The position numbers and the translations under genes are program-made. From Temnopleurus reevesii (lineage: Eukaryota; Echinodermata; Echinoidea; Temnopleuroida; Temnopleuridae), in assembly GCA_036244855.1 (NCBI GenBank), contig BQKZ01000621.1, forward strand, positions 80,036 through 144,035: a stretch of 64,000 nt of DNA, given 5' to 3'. A model generated the notes under the pieces. The model searched no databases and was not told the DNA's origin. It saw only the letters and a list, made by a program, of their open reading frames with translations. Below are positions 34,243 to 47,161 of this stretch, piece by piece (the first letter of the stretch is position 1; every line of letters starts with the position of its first letter).

Positions 34243-34416
34243 CAGGTAACTCTGCCTAAGTAGAATCTGTTGGGACCACAAAAATTTGTTCGACTTATGA
34301 GAATTTCGACTTAGAAGAGGCCAATATTACTGGTTTTGTATGATTTGTTCCAGAAAATCACATCGACTTAGGCAATTATTCGACTTAGACATGTTCGACT
34401 TAGGCAGAGTTGACTG
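34243..34416. mobile_element. pogo/Tigger-like MITE with TA target duplication
   Basis: A 174-bp element flanked by TA on both sides. The left end CAGGTAACTCTGCCTAAGTA and the right end, reverse complemented CAGTCAACTCTGCCTAAGTC, are terminal inverted repeats with about three mismatches. CGACTTA and its complement recur inside. The TA target site and CAGT/CAGG termini are those of the Tc1/mariner-pogo superfamily. No transposase is present. Confidence 0.8.
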
Positions 34417-36716
34417 TATCTAATTACTGCATTATGTACATTCGATTCAACTTACCCTAAATAAAAATCAAATCACAACTGGATTCAGCTTTTGGTAATA
34501 CGGGCTATACTTTTTTCACTTTTAGCTCAAAGATTAGATTCTTAGAAACCGGGGGTATCAAAGTAGATCAAAATTGAAATATTGTGTGAGAATGAGTATG
34601 ACCAAAATTGAATATATTGTGGCCGATTTATGAATGGAAATTTCAAATGCTGTATATATTCGAGGTAGCTTGTAACCACAAATTAATGTCTTTAAGAAAA
34701 AGTTTATGGCATGGTTGTAGAAAATATCTTCATATTTTCTTATATGGTATGGCTGGTCTGCATAAATATATAGGTGTTGTGGTGAAACTTTGAATAGCAG
34801 AGAGAGAAAGTATTAACTATATGTGGCCTTATAACATAAAAGATGTAATTAAACTTGCAATAATATTAATTGTAAGTATAGGCATGATAGATATAGATAG
34901 GTATAGATATGATTACTTTTAAATTTATCATATCTCTTTTATGTTACAGGCCCCTGATGTGGAAGCGTCTCCAGCCATAGAGGAAAATGTGATGTTAGTA
35001 GTGTACATTATATATGTGATGAGATTTCTAGAGCTGTGCAGGTCCTACACACTCTGGCGCATCTTCTGGTGTTCAATAATATCAGGTTACAGGGTAGAGT
35101 AGGATGTGGAATAAATTAAGGGCAACTTTGTCCACGGGGGTATTGAACCAACTTTATGAGAAATGATGAAAAAAAAATCAGAAATCAGTAATCCTACAGC
35201 TGTTTCCATGATGTCTGATACATTAATTTTTGGTGAGGGTTAGAGTCAGGATTGTGTTACTTCTGAGGTTTTGGATCTGTGTGTTTTGAACTTACGTTTG
35301 CTCGCTGTCAAGATTATACTACAAAGCAGTCATTGCCAGAGCATGTGTCGTACATTCTAAATATCTGAAGGATATATAATGATGGGAACATTATGATATG
35401 GTGGTTCTGAGTCTCACTATATTACCATATTAACTCTACTCATTTAGTCATTAAGAACTTCATTTCATCACCAATGAAATGCCTAAATCAACCCGGCACA
35501 ATACACTTTAACTTATTTGGACGAAATACATTATATTACACTAATAACATGGAGAAACTTAAATTGACACTACATCATAATCTACATACATGTAGCTATT
35601 CACATTAAAATAAAAAACAAATTTGAGATACAAAATAAAATTTTCACAAACTTTAACCAACGAACATGCTTTTTCATACTTGCCACACATTAGAGAACCA
35701 ACCATTATTTTTAGGCCTAAGCTTGGGCATAAATCCTTACTTCACAGGCTTAGTTGATTACTTTCTAATAGACAATACAATGCAACAATGTTGGCAGCCC
35801 AAGGACATCTAACGAACAAAAAACAGTTCATGGTTCATCAATCCACTTACTACAAATCCAGTTCCTCAACTCTCCTTGGCTTTCTTCCACACCAAATGAG
35901 AACAAAGTACTACAGATAACGCAAATTGGCAACTTGAGCGGCAAACTCTATCGCCCTAGCTGTGTGGTATATCGGTCGTTGATTAAATATCCATTCAATA
36001 TGCTGACACCTCATGGCCTTGTAAGTGTCTGCTCAATTCACGATCCTCGTGGCGGATACGCGATAACAGCTGGTCAGTGATTCTCATCTGATAGCAAAGC
36101 AATATGCTATTGTCAAATTGCCTGAGGAACGTGTTTGTGCAAAGTTTGACTGACATATCCACAAATTAATTTTGTAAAATTTGGAAATTGAAATCAGTTA
36201 ATTCATAGACCACTGCAACAGGACTAGGATACATCAACATGCATTGGTCCGTATTCCGCTGACCTAAAAAAATTGCTATCTACATCTATGGAAATGTTTC
36301 AGACTTGGGTTAAGTTTAACCTCACTGTTAGAATATGGGCCATTGAGTTTAATGTCTATAAACTCTACAAATTTAAAGTTCTAAACTCATATCTCCTTCC
36401 ATTACATGCACCCTGTCTTCATCTCCTCTCCTCTCCTATCTCCTCTCTCTCTCTCCCTCTCTTTCTTCTCCCTCATTCTCATGTCTTTCTTATTATCTCA
36501 CTTCACACCTTCGTCTTCTCATCCCCCTCCTCCTCCTCCGTGTTCCTGCCCCAGCTATCTATTTTTCCAAATTTTTTTCTTCACAACTTCCATTTTTCTT
36601 TCCTTTCCTCTTCTTCTATTGCTTAATCTGACTGTGATACACATTGCATATGCATGCACTTCACTCCAGCACTACATGTACATGCTGCACAACATTTTCT
36701 TGAGTACCAGAATAAA
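34417..36716 (-). other. Intronic sequence
   Basis: AT-rich. A pyrimidine-rich stretch at 36400-36610 gives spurious Ser/Leu/Pro-rich frames. A mildly GC-richer segment (35930-36080) is unassigned. No gene is recognised. Confidence 0.5.
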
Positions 36717-36790
36717 CGTCAAGCATGTACTGTTAATATACTTCAAGCATGTACTGCTAATAAACTTCAAGCATGTACTGCTAATATATT
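36717..36790. repeat. Three-copy 24-bp tandem repeat
   Basis: The unit CTTCAAGCATGTACTGCTAATA recurs with starts 24 bp apart. The frames across it (VNILQACTAN-type) are repeat artefacts. Confidence 0.85.
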
Positions 36791-37106
36791 TGGGGCCACA
36801 TGTGGCCAATTACCGATAAGCGACTGGGTGAAAATGTCACAGCAAAGTGTAAGTTCACATCCTGACCCGAGGTCCTGCCAAGTTGGTTTTTAATTGGTAC
36901 CATGCTTCAGACATGTGGCTGGGAAATGAAGTAAAACCATGAGAGGAAATGCATGTATGCAGTTCTACTCTGCATGGTAGGGTATGTGTGAACTTGTGAA
37001 TTTAGAGATTAAAGAGTACAAATTAAATCATTACAGTATCAGCACAGAGAGTGTGTGGTGTTTCTATCTCTTGTCATTGAAGCAAAGTGTTGTGGTCTGG
37101 CATATT

Positions 37107-37180
37107 TCCTCCAGCAAGAAATTAATCCACACCGTCCTGCACTCAACCCAGGTGAGATGAATGCTACCTAGCAGGAATTC
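37107..37180 (+). mobile_element. SINE fragment related to 25486-25690
   Basis: Shares CAAGAAATTAATCCACA, then CTGCACTCAACCCAGGTGAG and CCTAGCAGGA with the element at 25486-25690. The tRNA-like head is missing. Confidence 0.6.
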
Positions 37181-38449
37181 ATTCCTTTTAACGAGGTGTG
37201 CATAACAGCTGTATTGCTAAGTCCAGGGGAATTATCTTCCATTGCACCATACTTTATAGGAACTTCTAATAAAGTAAGTGCAAGGCACTTTTTATATGAA
37301 CATATATTCATCATCAATATTAACCATTCATCATATATTACATGTATACTGGACAAAATATTGAAAATCATCAAATGCATGCATGACATACACATGTTAA
37401 AACATAATTTAAAGTTTATTTGAGCAGGTTAAAAACCATCTCATCTCTGCACAATTCTAAATATTAAAAAGCTAACTTCACTAGTCAAAAATGTTTTTTT
37501 ATTAAAGACTGTTTNAAGGGTTATAGCCTCAACCCCGAACATATTATGCCAAAAATATAAAGTCTCCTTAATTCTAACAGAAAAATAATTCACTTGCATC
37601 TAAAGAAGATATTAACATGTTTTTCATCATGGGTATTGATGAGCATCTGAATAAAAACAAATACAGATAACCGCAATTTATAAAATACTACATAATGAGT
37701 GTAAACAACTGAAAAAATATCACAGAGGGACAATTGAAATCCTTGGACTTCTAATGGATACATCCAACCCTTGAGAAGCCTCTTACACCCCCTGATATCA
37801 TACCGAGTGAGATCAACCTCCACACAAATTAAAACTTTTGATTGCACTTACTGGATAAAATATATACAACTAGATTGGACCAGCATACTATTTTACTTAG
37901 TTGTTCTTATAGAGTTTAGAAATACCTTACTTATTGCACTAATGATTGAGAAACTGGCAGGTGTAGCAATAATTATGTTCCAGTCTTTCTTACATTCATC
38001 TCGCTTTTAAGGCCAACTTGACGTAGCACAGGCCGGAGCCATAACGACCATGGTGAAAGGTTTCTGTGTCATAAATGCTTTCAGGGAAGCTATTCCAGAT
38101 CTAAGGAAGATGTAAACATGTTTGCAGGAAACTCTGCACTGTGATAATAAATCAAGGAATGCTGTCACATAAAGTTAAAGAGGGGGGATGTAAAACCATT
38201 GTTTGTTTCACATTACATGGCTGGTGGATGCTGATAGACTCCGGATGCAGTAAACATAAATGATGACCTTTTAATGACACTTCCTTTCACTTTGCAATTA
38301 AGAGAAGCAGCGAATGAACCGCAGACTGAGGAGCAGAGCTGCTTTATGTTGCACACTTTATAACATTTTGGATATCAAAACAATTATGCCCTGCTCACTC
38401 CTCTGCTGTCTCTTCAATATTCTAAATTGCAATCCTCCCAACAGTTTTT
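37181..38449 (-). other. Intronic sequence with a single-N junction at 37515
   Basis: AT-rich. A single N at 37515 marks a likely contig join, but I do not see duplicated sequence around it. No gene is recognised. Confidence 0.5.
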
Positions 38450-39330
38450 GCAAATGTGACTGGCCCTCGAGGTGTTTATTCCAACACATTGCAAAGATTC
38501 TGCACAGCTGGAGCTAGACCACCCATCCCTCTTCCTCCTTCCCTTACTCTTTCTCTTACTCATCCTAGAACATTGCATTCATTATAGCTATGCTGTTAGG
38601 CCCCTGTTACACCGAAAAATTGCCTACCCCAAAGCGGCCTAGGTCCGTAGCGGGGCAGGTTCCGACCTTGAGGGGATTAGCAACGGGCGAGTATGGTCCG
38701 AAAAAGAGCCTGTTTAGACCGCCCTCCATCTCAACCCAAAAAACCTTCACTTGAGTCCATTGCCTCTCAGGAATGTTTTAAATGAAGAAACAGCGTTGCA
38801 CACTAGTCTTCTGTCACACACCATTGGTTACATATTATGCAGTGCATATCAATACGTGTCTCATTCATAGTCTTCAATTAGAAACTGGGAAACTGAAAGC
38901 GATGTCTAAATTATGATTATGAGTAGCTTTGGCAGTAGATTACGAAATTCCCTGTGCCAAGAAGTAAAAATTCAAAAATGAGAGTCTGTGAATTCAGACT
39001 AGTTACGAACCTGGAGCGGTTTGGGTCCTGTTTCTGTTTACACCGCGATTTTTCCAACCCTGAACCGCCCCGAAACCGCCCCGAGACCATATCGGGATGT
39101 GGTCTCGGATCGGTTTGCTTGAGCGACCCTGGGCTGGGTTGAGGTCGGTTCTTCGATGTTTACACCAACAAATTAACNGCAAATGTGAATGGCCCTAGAG
39201 GTGTTTATTCCAACACATTGAAAATATTCTACACAGCTGGAGCTAGACCACCCATCCCTCTTCCTCCTTCCCTTCCTCTCTCCCTCATTCATCCTAAAAC
39301 ATTGCATTCATTATAACCATGTTGTTAGAG
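38450..39330. repeat. Duplicated block meeting at a single N, with an insertion in one copy
   Basis: GCAAATGTGA...CATTATA..GTTAG occurs at 38450-38600 and again at 39179-39330, the second directly after the N at 39178. Copy 1 is followed by about 575 bp absent from copy 2. A third, weaker partial copy lies at 39405-39452 (GGTGTTTATCCCAACACATT). The pattern fits allelic contigs placed end to end, or a tandem repeat with a gap. Confidence 0.75.
38601..39177. mobile_element. GC-rich-ended insertion, unclassified
   Basis: Sequence present only in the first of the two duplicated blocks. It begins CCCCTGTTACACCGAAAAATTG and ends ...GATGTTTACACCAACAAATT. GTTTACACCG-type motifs occur at 39034 as well. 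Both ends are CpG-rich, unlike the AT-rich centre (38760-38960). No terminal inverted repeat is proven and no frame is convincing. The first ten bases quoted are the observed boundary, not a family name. Confidence 0.45.
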
Positions 39331-42300
39331 TGAAATGAGGGCCTACCCTCTCACCCCTCCCCTTTCTCTATCACCATTGTCACCTCTCCCCCGTTTCCTC
39401 CAAAGGTGTTTATCCCAACACATTGCATGCATTCTGAACAGCTGGAGGTGGGAGAGAAACTCCCTTCTGTAAGTTCCTTTACACCTGCTCCGAAATGTAT
39501 GTGAAAGTCTATGGCTGTATCCTTTCTTTTCCTAACAAGATTGGAAGAATGATGCAGATCTTATGTGTCATAAGAATTAGGCACATTTGAGAGAGACAGG
39601 AGCACAGAATCAAAATGGATGACACAGATTTCATGCATCATCATCATCATCATCATCATCAACAATACCACCATCATTATTATCATTATCATCGGCATCA
39701 TCATCATCAGTAGCAACAGCAGCAAAAATCTAATTACAAACCGCGCTTGTTATTTAGGGGTTATGGTTTTTTATTACAGTTAGAAGAGCAAGAATGCAAC
39801 AAAACTAAATTTTGATTTTAAGGTGTTTAAATGCAAAATAAAATTCCTTTATATAGAGTGTTGACAGGAAAATGTAAATGCAAGAAAAGATGAAGAATTA
39901 TAATTCATTTATAAAGCAGTACTAGACATTTGTACTTGCAAATTGTAGAGCGCTTAGAGAATTCTTAGAGTTGATAAGCGCTATATAAAAGCCGTTCATT
40001 ATTATTATTATTATTATTTCATCTAAATACAAATGATGTGGAGTAATTTTTCTTCTATATGTGCAAACAGAAGGTTTGTATGTACTATCCCACTCAACAA
40101 TCCATTTCAAATTAGTCAGACTGGTTTAAACCAGAATTTATCTAAAAACAAATTTTCCATTATCATAATCCAGCATATACATTAAAGTCCTAAAAGCTTT
40201 TCCACTCTGATTTTATCCTTCAGAAACAAAAACTTAATCCTCTTGAATAATTCAATCTGATTTTCTCCAGGAAACACTTTAGAATAAAGAACAAAGTGGA
40301 ATTTCAAGAGCTATTGTTTGTTTTTGACGGCAAGAAGCCCAAAACATACAAATGAATTTTCCACTTAATCACTTCACGGAAGCTATCTGAAAATGCTGGC
40401 TATGAAATTGAACATTGCAAGCTTCTTTTGAACTGGGCATTAAATTTCAACACAATCATACTTTCGTGCAATTAGTAGTCTCAGACAAATCACTTTAGTA
40501 TGACATTGAGGTCCGAGATTGAGACCTATTTTATGAGACCCAGTATTCAAATCTTAACTAATAATAGTAATAAGAATAATAATAATTATAACATAAATCG
40601 GCAAAATACAAGAGCTTCTAAACAGCCTTTCGCATTAATACCTGGTACTATGGCAGGGCTGTAACATTTTTGATGAATCTCAGCATTCAAGGAATTTTGT
40701 CTTGCTGGTACCCGTTACAACCACTTGGGTTGGGTGTAACACATTGTGGATGAATTTCTTGCTAAGGCCCCTCACATCGAAGCCCGGAAGCAACACAATT
40801 CAACATGATTCTTTGTTCAAAGGCATTTATCTGTGAATAACAAAGAGTAGTGTTCAATCCTGTTGTTTCCAGGCTTCTATGTGACTGGGGCCATAGGCAA
40901 TAAATACAGTGCATGGGCTTCGAACCATAATCCTCTAGTTTAAGCAAACTTCAGAATGACTCTACCACCAATAAGGTGAACTAGTAGAAACAAAAAACTC
41001 TTCAGATTTAAGCAAAAATTGCGCAGAATTTTTGTTCACTCAGAGTTTCTCCATTGGAAACAAAAACTATATCTTCTTGAATTCAGCTAAATAACATTCC
41101 ATCAGCCTTCTGATAAAGTTGGCAATTAAATGAAAATTGAACAATCTATACGCTTCATTTCAAATGTTTTTTTAGTTAAATCGCTTGTGTTACTATTACA
41201 CTCTGAGACTAATTAATATTTCAATTGCTAAATCATGCTTCGAGATCGAAACCCATAGATTATGGAAATAAATCAACTAGTTATGATAAGTACTAAAGAT
41301 GAGCACTTATCTGGAAATTAATCTTAGAATTGCAGGATGAGTGTCTGAATACATACTAAATCAACAGCTGGTGACACAGAAGTTAGAGCCTTATTTCTAA
41401 CAAAATTGTAAAGCTCTTCATTTCTTTGTGCGGTAAAACCACTTTTGAGGCAGAAATACACTGTATATTTTTTTTTTAAAAGGGACAACTTATTTTTAAA
41501 GGATAAGATGATTTAGATAATAATTATTTTGTTGTTGATATTTTGACAATTCAATAACATTGAACAGCCATGCAGTTTGAAAAGAATGGTAAAAGGTTTA
41601 AAGTGCTATAAACCTAGCTTTATGGACAAGTACAGATAAAACAAACAAATGAAGGGAGGCAGTCCAGTCACACATTCTTAAGATTAGTTTGGCCCTCTAT
41701 GACAGAGAGAAATGTCTTTAAATAACTTCAACATACACAGACATTCAGAAAACCAAAAGCATGAACTTTTGGCTAATTCCAGCTTGATTCATCTAGCATC
41801 CAAAAATGTGCATAACTATGTTGCCATGGATACACTGAATATGAGAGACCCTGGGAAATAAAGGCAGGGACTGATTAAAGCTTGTGACAGGTCCTTCCTC
41901 CCCCCTTTCCTGGGATTAAGGGATTAAGGGATTAAGGGATTAAGGTACTGACATGGCAGGTGAGTTAGGACGCTATGACCGAACCCCTAAATGAATGATT
42001 GACTGATAGTCTGGTGAGACACTGGAGAGTTAAAGACAGTCACAGTCAATAAAACTACGCATGAACTTGCATATGTTTGAACATGGATATGGAGTTTTTT
42101 TCCTTCAAGAAATAAAAACTCCTGACAAAATTTGTGATAACTTGTTCTTGTAAACATTATAAACAATCGTTTTACAGTTAACATGAATATGGTATGTAAG
42201 ATCCCAAGTTTTTGAAAGTGTTCCAATAATGTTTGAAATTCCATATTTGTGACAGAGGAGAAATAATCTTCTGGTACATTGTATGAGGACATGCGTATGA

Positions 42301-42426
42301 GGTCATGCTCACAGTTAAACAAAAACTTAGAAGGTTTGCACACCCAAACCTATCTAGGAGCCAACAAAGGGATACATAAAAAGTGCCCTTTAAAGACAAA
42401 TTCTACAGCATTATTCTTAGAATACA
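39331..42426 (-). other. Intronic sequence
   Basis: AT-rich. It holds a CAT microsatellite (39637-39661), a LINE 3' tail (39945-40018) and four GGGATTAA units (41912-41944). The remaining 2 kb show nothing recognisable. Confidence 0.5.
39945..40018 (+). mobile_element. CR1/L2-like LINE or SINE 3' tail
   Basis: GTAGAGCGCTTAGAG...GATAAGCGCTATATAAAAG followed by an ATT run matches the 3' UTR end of the element at 23690-24074. Only the tail is seen. Confidence 0.7.
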
Positions 42427-43670
42427 GGGCCCCGTTGCATAAAGCTCTGACTTACAATAGAAGATGTCATAGGAGTTACAATAATTGTATCTCACTTCTA
42501 TGACATCTTACCATAATTCTTACAATCCGTTGCATAAAACTTATGGTATCTTGTCATAGAAATTAATTATTTGAATATTCGTGAACGAGGTTATTGTATC
42601 TTTGCTACTGGCTAAACTCAGTGCGATAAAGCTCCAAGTTTCAGGTAAATTCCCATATTTTGTCGATAAATATTACATTTTATTCATTGGCCATCATATA
42701 TCTGGAAAAGCATGTGATTGTGCCCCTAGACATCATTATGATTTTAGATCTTAATGATTTTTTGTGCCATTAAAAACTACAAATTTCGGAAGATGACAGC
42801 GGAAATTGTCTTAGCAGAACTGCACACAAATCTCGGCCACAACTGTGGGGGGAGATTTTGTGAAAAAACTGGTGAAACCGCCAATATCTTCCCATTTGTT
42901 GCTGGGAAATTCGCTGAAAATACAGCTTTGCTGGCCTTATGAAACAAAATTACCCGTAGTTTATCTTTATTATTTTGATTATATAGCTTTGATTTAGCCA
43001 GTAAAGTGATGGCCATGGAGAAAATTTCATATTTCCTGGGCAATGTTTGCTACGAAAAGCCCCTGAGATTGACCCCTCTCGTAACCTGTTTGTGCCCCGA
43101 CAGTTCTGGGGGAGGTCCAGGGTGAAATACCACTCGGGTACCAGACTCGGTTCAAACCAAAAAAAAGTAGTTTTTATCATTTCTTAATGAATATCATGGA
43201 AGGGAACAACAAATGGAACAATATAAATAATTTTTCTTGACATTGTTCATACAATTTCTTGAATTTGACCGATTTTTGTGCAAAAATGATTATCAAATTT
43301 CAACTAATGAAAAAGTGATGATAGAAATTGATGTAGACCCAGCTATTGCAAAAATATTGAATTTGGTATCCTCAAAAATGTCTTGCAAACCTTTTAGATT
43401 GATCACACTTAGAAAATTTGGGTTAAAAATGTAATTTATTGGTGCCTTTTGTAATTACCGCTGTATTTTTTGAGTTACCGCAAGGGTCTGGGGTTGCGGT
43501 AGAGTTACCGTAGATTTGGGGTGAGATACCGTTGGATTTTACCGCTGGTGGCTTTATGCAACGGATTGTAAACTGCCTGCGGTAACTTTACCGTAATTTG
43601 GGGCAGATACCGTAGTTTGGGGGACTTACCGCTGTTTTGCCTGCGGTAAGTGCTTTATGCAACGGGGCCC
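42427..43670. mobile_element. DNA transposon-like element with two concentric inverted-repeat pairs
   Basis: The outer termini are a perfect 19-bp inverted repeat: GGGCCCCGTTGCATAAAGC (42427-42445) and its complement (43652-43670). About 95-100 bp further in lies a second perfect 18-bp pair, TACAATCCGTTGCATAAA (42521-42538) and its complement (43553-43570). Both share CCGTTGCATAAA. The right side repeats TACCG-rich blocks. The left side has a small hairpin (AGATGTCATAG / CTATGACATCT). No transposase frame is evident in the 1.24 kb. No clear target duplication is seen. Confidence 0.8.
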
Positions 43671-46410
43671 AGAACAGCTAAGGTACCACTTTAGACAACT
43701 GGCACTCATAAACTAAACCACTATGGAAAAATTAGACTTGTATTAAAATAAAAGCCTACATGTATGTCAATATTTTTTTCAATGATAAAGATTTGAAGCT
43801 GGCTTAAATGATTTTGGCCATACATTTATGAATCCATACTTTGACCCACTATATCTCATTTCAAAGAGAGTGAAAAGGGGTGGAGAAAATGAAGCCAATG
43901 ATGTCCAAGTGGTATGACCAGGAAGTGGTATGCACCTGTCTTGTCCACTTTGATTAGAGTAAATCACTAATTGAAATCTAAACCCACCTGCAATCAGTCC
44001 CACATACACGATGACCCAGATCATTGTACTGCAATGCATACTACATATAGGCAATTCAAATAGCCTGGGAATTTATAATATTTCAACGGAACTTCACATA
44101 TCACGAAAATATTTAATTTCCACTAAAATAAACTACAAAAAAGTCTTAATTTTTAATTAACTATCAGATTTTGCTCAAATTCCTGATGTTTATTCATATA
44201 TATCTTTCTCCCTTCACAAGCAACATATTAATGTATGTGGGAAGTTTTCCTTTAATAATCATCTAAGAAAGTTATTCACAATTGAAGCAATTTTTAAATA
44301 AAGCCATTGATATACACACCTTTATAATCACATTGCTATAAGACTCTGCACTTCAGGTGATGCCTGATTTCCAATTTCATGAAACTGGTAATTTAAAATA
44401 TGATAACATCCTTCAAGAACCAGGGAGATGAATTGATGAGATACAGGTGTAATATATCCCAGAGCTATTCATCCAGCAGACAACCAATTCATAAACCTAT
44501 ATTTACCTACTAGAAACTAGATGATGGCAAAAATTACATGAGTGATTGGCTAAATACCTTTCTTAGTCACTGCACAAACAAAACCAGGTGCAAAGTGTCA
44601 TATTTGTATTGTCTGTAGGCCTATATCAAAGTACTGGATTGTACTGAAAAGTATGATTATAGGGTGTCTGAACTAAAAAAAAAATATACATTACAAATTT
44701 GTTATAAATCTGTAATATAAATACTACTGGAAAACCAACAAAAAATTACCATGACTTTAGACAATTTATCAAAAGTATAACATCAACTGACAATTTTTCA
44801 ATTTTACAATGAACATATAATCATACCTGTAATACCACCATGGGTGTCGATCATCGATTTGTCTGATTTCTCTCAAATATAGCTCTTAAAATCCACTAAA
44901 GATCAACGATCACTCAAGAAAGAGATTGTGCAGAAGATACTGTAAACAAACCCTCAGTCGAGAATCGATTTCAAAACAACCGTACTGATCACATTAGTAG
45001 AAATCATACATCTAACTCTGCAGAGAGTAGGGTATCCTCGTAAAGTGATTTACTGCGAATCTGTTGCTTCTGTTTACTTGCGTACTTGCGGAAAACGTGC
45101 TCCTCATCAAGCGCAGCCACGGATCCTCCCTGAACGGCTATTTGCACGCTACTCCAAATGATCACAAATGATGAGAGAGAGAGAACGTGGGAGAGAGAGG
45201 GGGAGGGAGAGATACAGGGCAAACAGTGCTCTCTCCATAAACAATGTTAGACACTGCACACACATCTAATGCGTTTGCAATCCAATAGGCACAGTTGTAT
45301 GCTATGTATAAGAACACAGAAGAGAATCTTGGATGTGTACCGATGAGACGACATGTGTGTTTTTCAAAAAAGAGTGCCTTGGTTTTAGCTCACTTGCCAA
45401 GCTGTTATGTGATTCATGAGGCCTATCATTTACATCTGAGATATGATCTCACTGATATGAATATTCTTTTCCTGAAATATATGCATTTCCTTGGCTCGTC
45501 ACAACGCTCATTGTGCATGCAGCCCTCTTCTGAAAACCTAGAATCACTACAAATTTGTATAATCTTTTAAAGTTACATTTTGTTTATAGAAACAAAAGTG
45601 CAAGATTTCTTCCTTTCTCATTGAAGCGAATCTAAATATATGCTTATTACCATTACATATTTAGTGGATAATGAACACAAATGTCATGTTCATGGGAGTC
45701 AGACATAGAAGAGATACAACAAAATAGGAATTAATTGTATCTCTCTGATACATGTTTTCCCATAGACTTATGAATAATATCTATCATAAGGTTGATTGGA
45801 ACTTTTATTTCACAAGCCTAATATTGCATAATAACCAAACTGCAATATTTCTAATATCTTGCATGACTTGAGCAAACGCATAATCTATGCCAGAGGCATG
45901 CACTAATATACACTAACATTTGTATGCATCCCTGGGTATATTTCATAATTTCCGCAATTTTGAAATGTTTTCTGCTGATTTAAGTTATAACACTCTAAAG
46001 AAGTCGATCAGCCTGATATCATGAAAAAGACTCTGATTTGAAGAGAGAGGAAATGGCTTTTTAAAAATGAGATTCAACAAGGTCAGAACTCCCAACTTAT
46101 GAAGCTAAAGAGCTGTCAATTGACTATACATTCCTATTATAACTGCTCTTTAAGGATACTGCTATTAGTACATCAAAAGATCACTTACCTCTTACCTTGA
46201 ATAAAGATATAATTATTTAGAACCTTGCAGGTAGGAGTATTTAATCCACAGTATAATAATTCCCATGATAGCTTTTACTATTAATGATATTCATTAAATA
46301 TATTTTCTTTGCATTGAACCTATTGTTGAGCCATCAGCCTAAATGTTGCACCTTCTATACCAGAAAATGTTGAAAGACAAGACAAGGGGCAATATGATTC
46401 TATCATTATT
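43671..46410 (-). other. Intronic sequence
   Basis: AT-rich. A CpG-containing minus-strand stretch at 45004-45222 reads open (SVAALDEEHVFRKYASKQ) and has a CAG acceptor-like site upstream, but no homology is recognised. Nothing else is seen. Confidence 0.45.
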
Positions 46411-46424
46411 TATGCACTTCATCA

Positions 46425-46662
46425 TTATAATAATAATAATAATAATAATAATAGTGCTTCTTATTTACCCAGGGTAGTCGCTTCAGTTCATTGAACTGTG
46501 CTCCCAGCGGGCCCTGCAATAACATAGAGCTATTTTTAATGCAGTGAGCGCCGAATGGTAGCCATGCTATAGCCGGGTAATAATGCACAGAGCGCTTACA
46601 AACACTTCGTATTGAGCACTATATAAATGTTGTGTATTATTATTATTATTATTATTATTATT
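46425..46662 (+). mobile_element. SINE/LINE 3' fragment bounded by AAT/ATT runs
   Basis: An AAT run (46425-46452) at the left and an ATT run (46636-46662) at the right enclose a GC-richer body with CCCAGCGGGCCCTGC. The right tail AGAGCGCTTACAAAC...GAGCACTATATAAATG resembles the CR1/L2-like 3' ends at 24000 and 39945. Confidence 0.6.
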
Positions 46663-47160
46663 CTTTTATTTCTTTATTTACTTTTGGGGGGGGAGGGGCC
46701 GGAATGCTGCATTCATATCTACTTCAGATCACTTGAAGTATTAACTTGAATACCTAATTTTGATTTAGCTTCACCAAATTTCGAAGTCATCATAAATTTT
46801 GTTTATAGCATCATTATAAACAACTGCAAAAGTCAGAAATCTGGAAAATCACATGCTAACACAGCATACATGTATGTTAAAGTATAAAGTGAATCACGTG
46901 TCTATCAAAGTGTAGAATGGTATCTCTAGTTGAAACTGCAAATTAACATGCCAATTCATGTCTGTACCTCAGGGTCTCAAGGTGATATGTTGCATGTTGT
47001 CATTTTAATCATCATACTTGCAACCAAGGTGAACATCAGTTCTTTGTTGTGCTTTACAACTAAATGTGAATCACGCAATTACCTTAAGTATAAAATGTGT
47101 TAATACATAATGTAAAGCAAGTTTTTTATGATTGTGCCCTCTGTGAATGTGTTTATCTCT
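46663..47160 (-). other. Intronic sequence
   Basis: AT-rich. Nothing recognised except a G run at 46684-46693. Confidence 0.5.
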
Positions 47161-47161
47161 G

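Noticed and set aside
41912..41944. Interstitial telomere repeat
   Set aside because: The unit is GGGATTAA (8 bp), not TTAGGG, and there are only four units.
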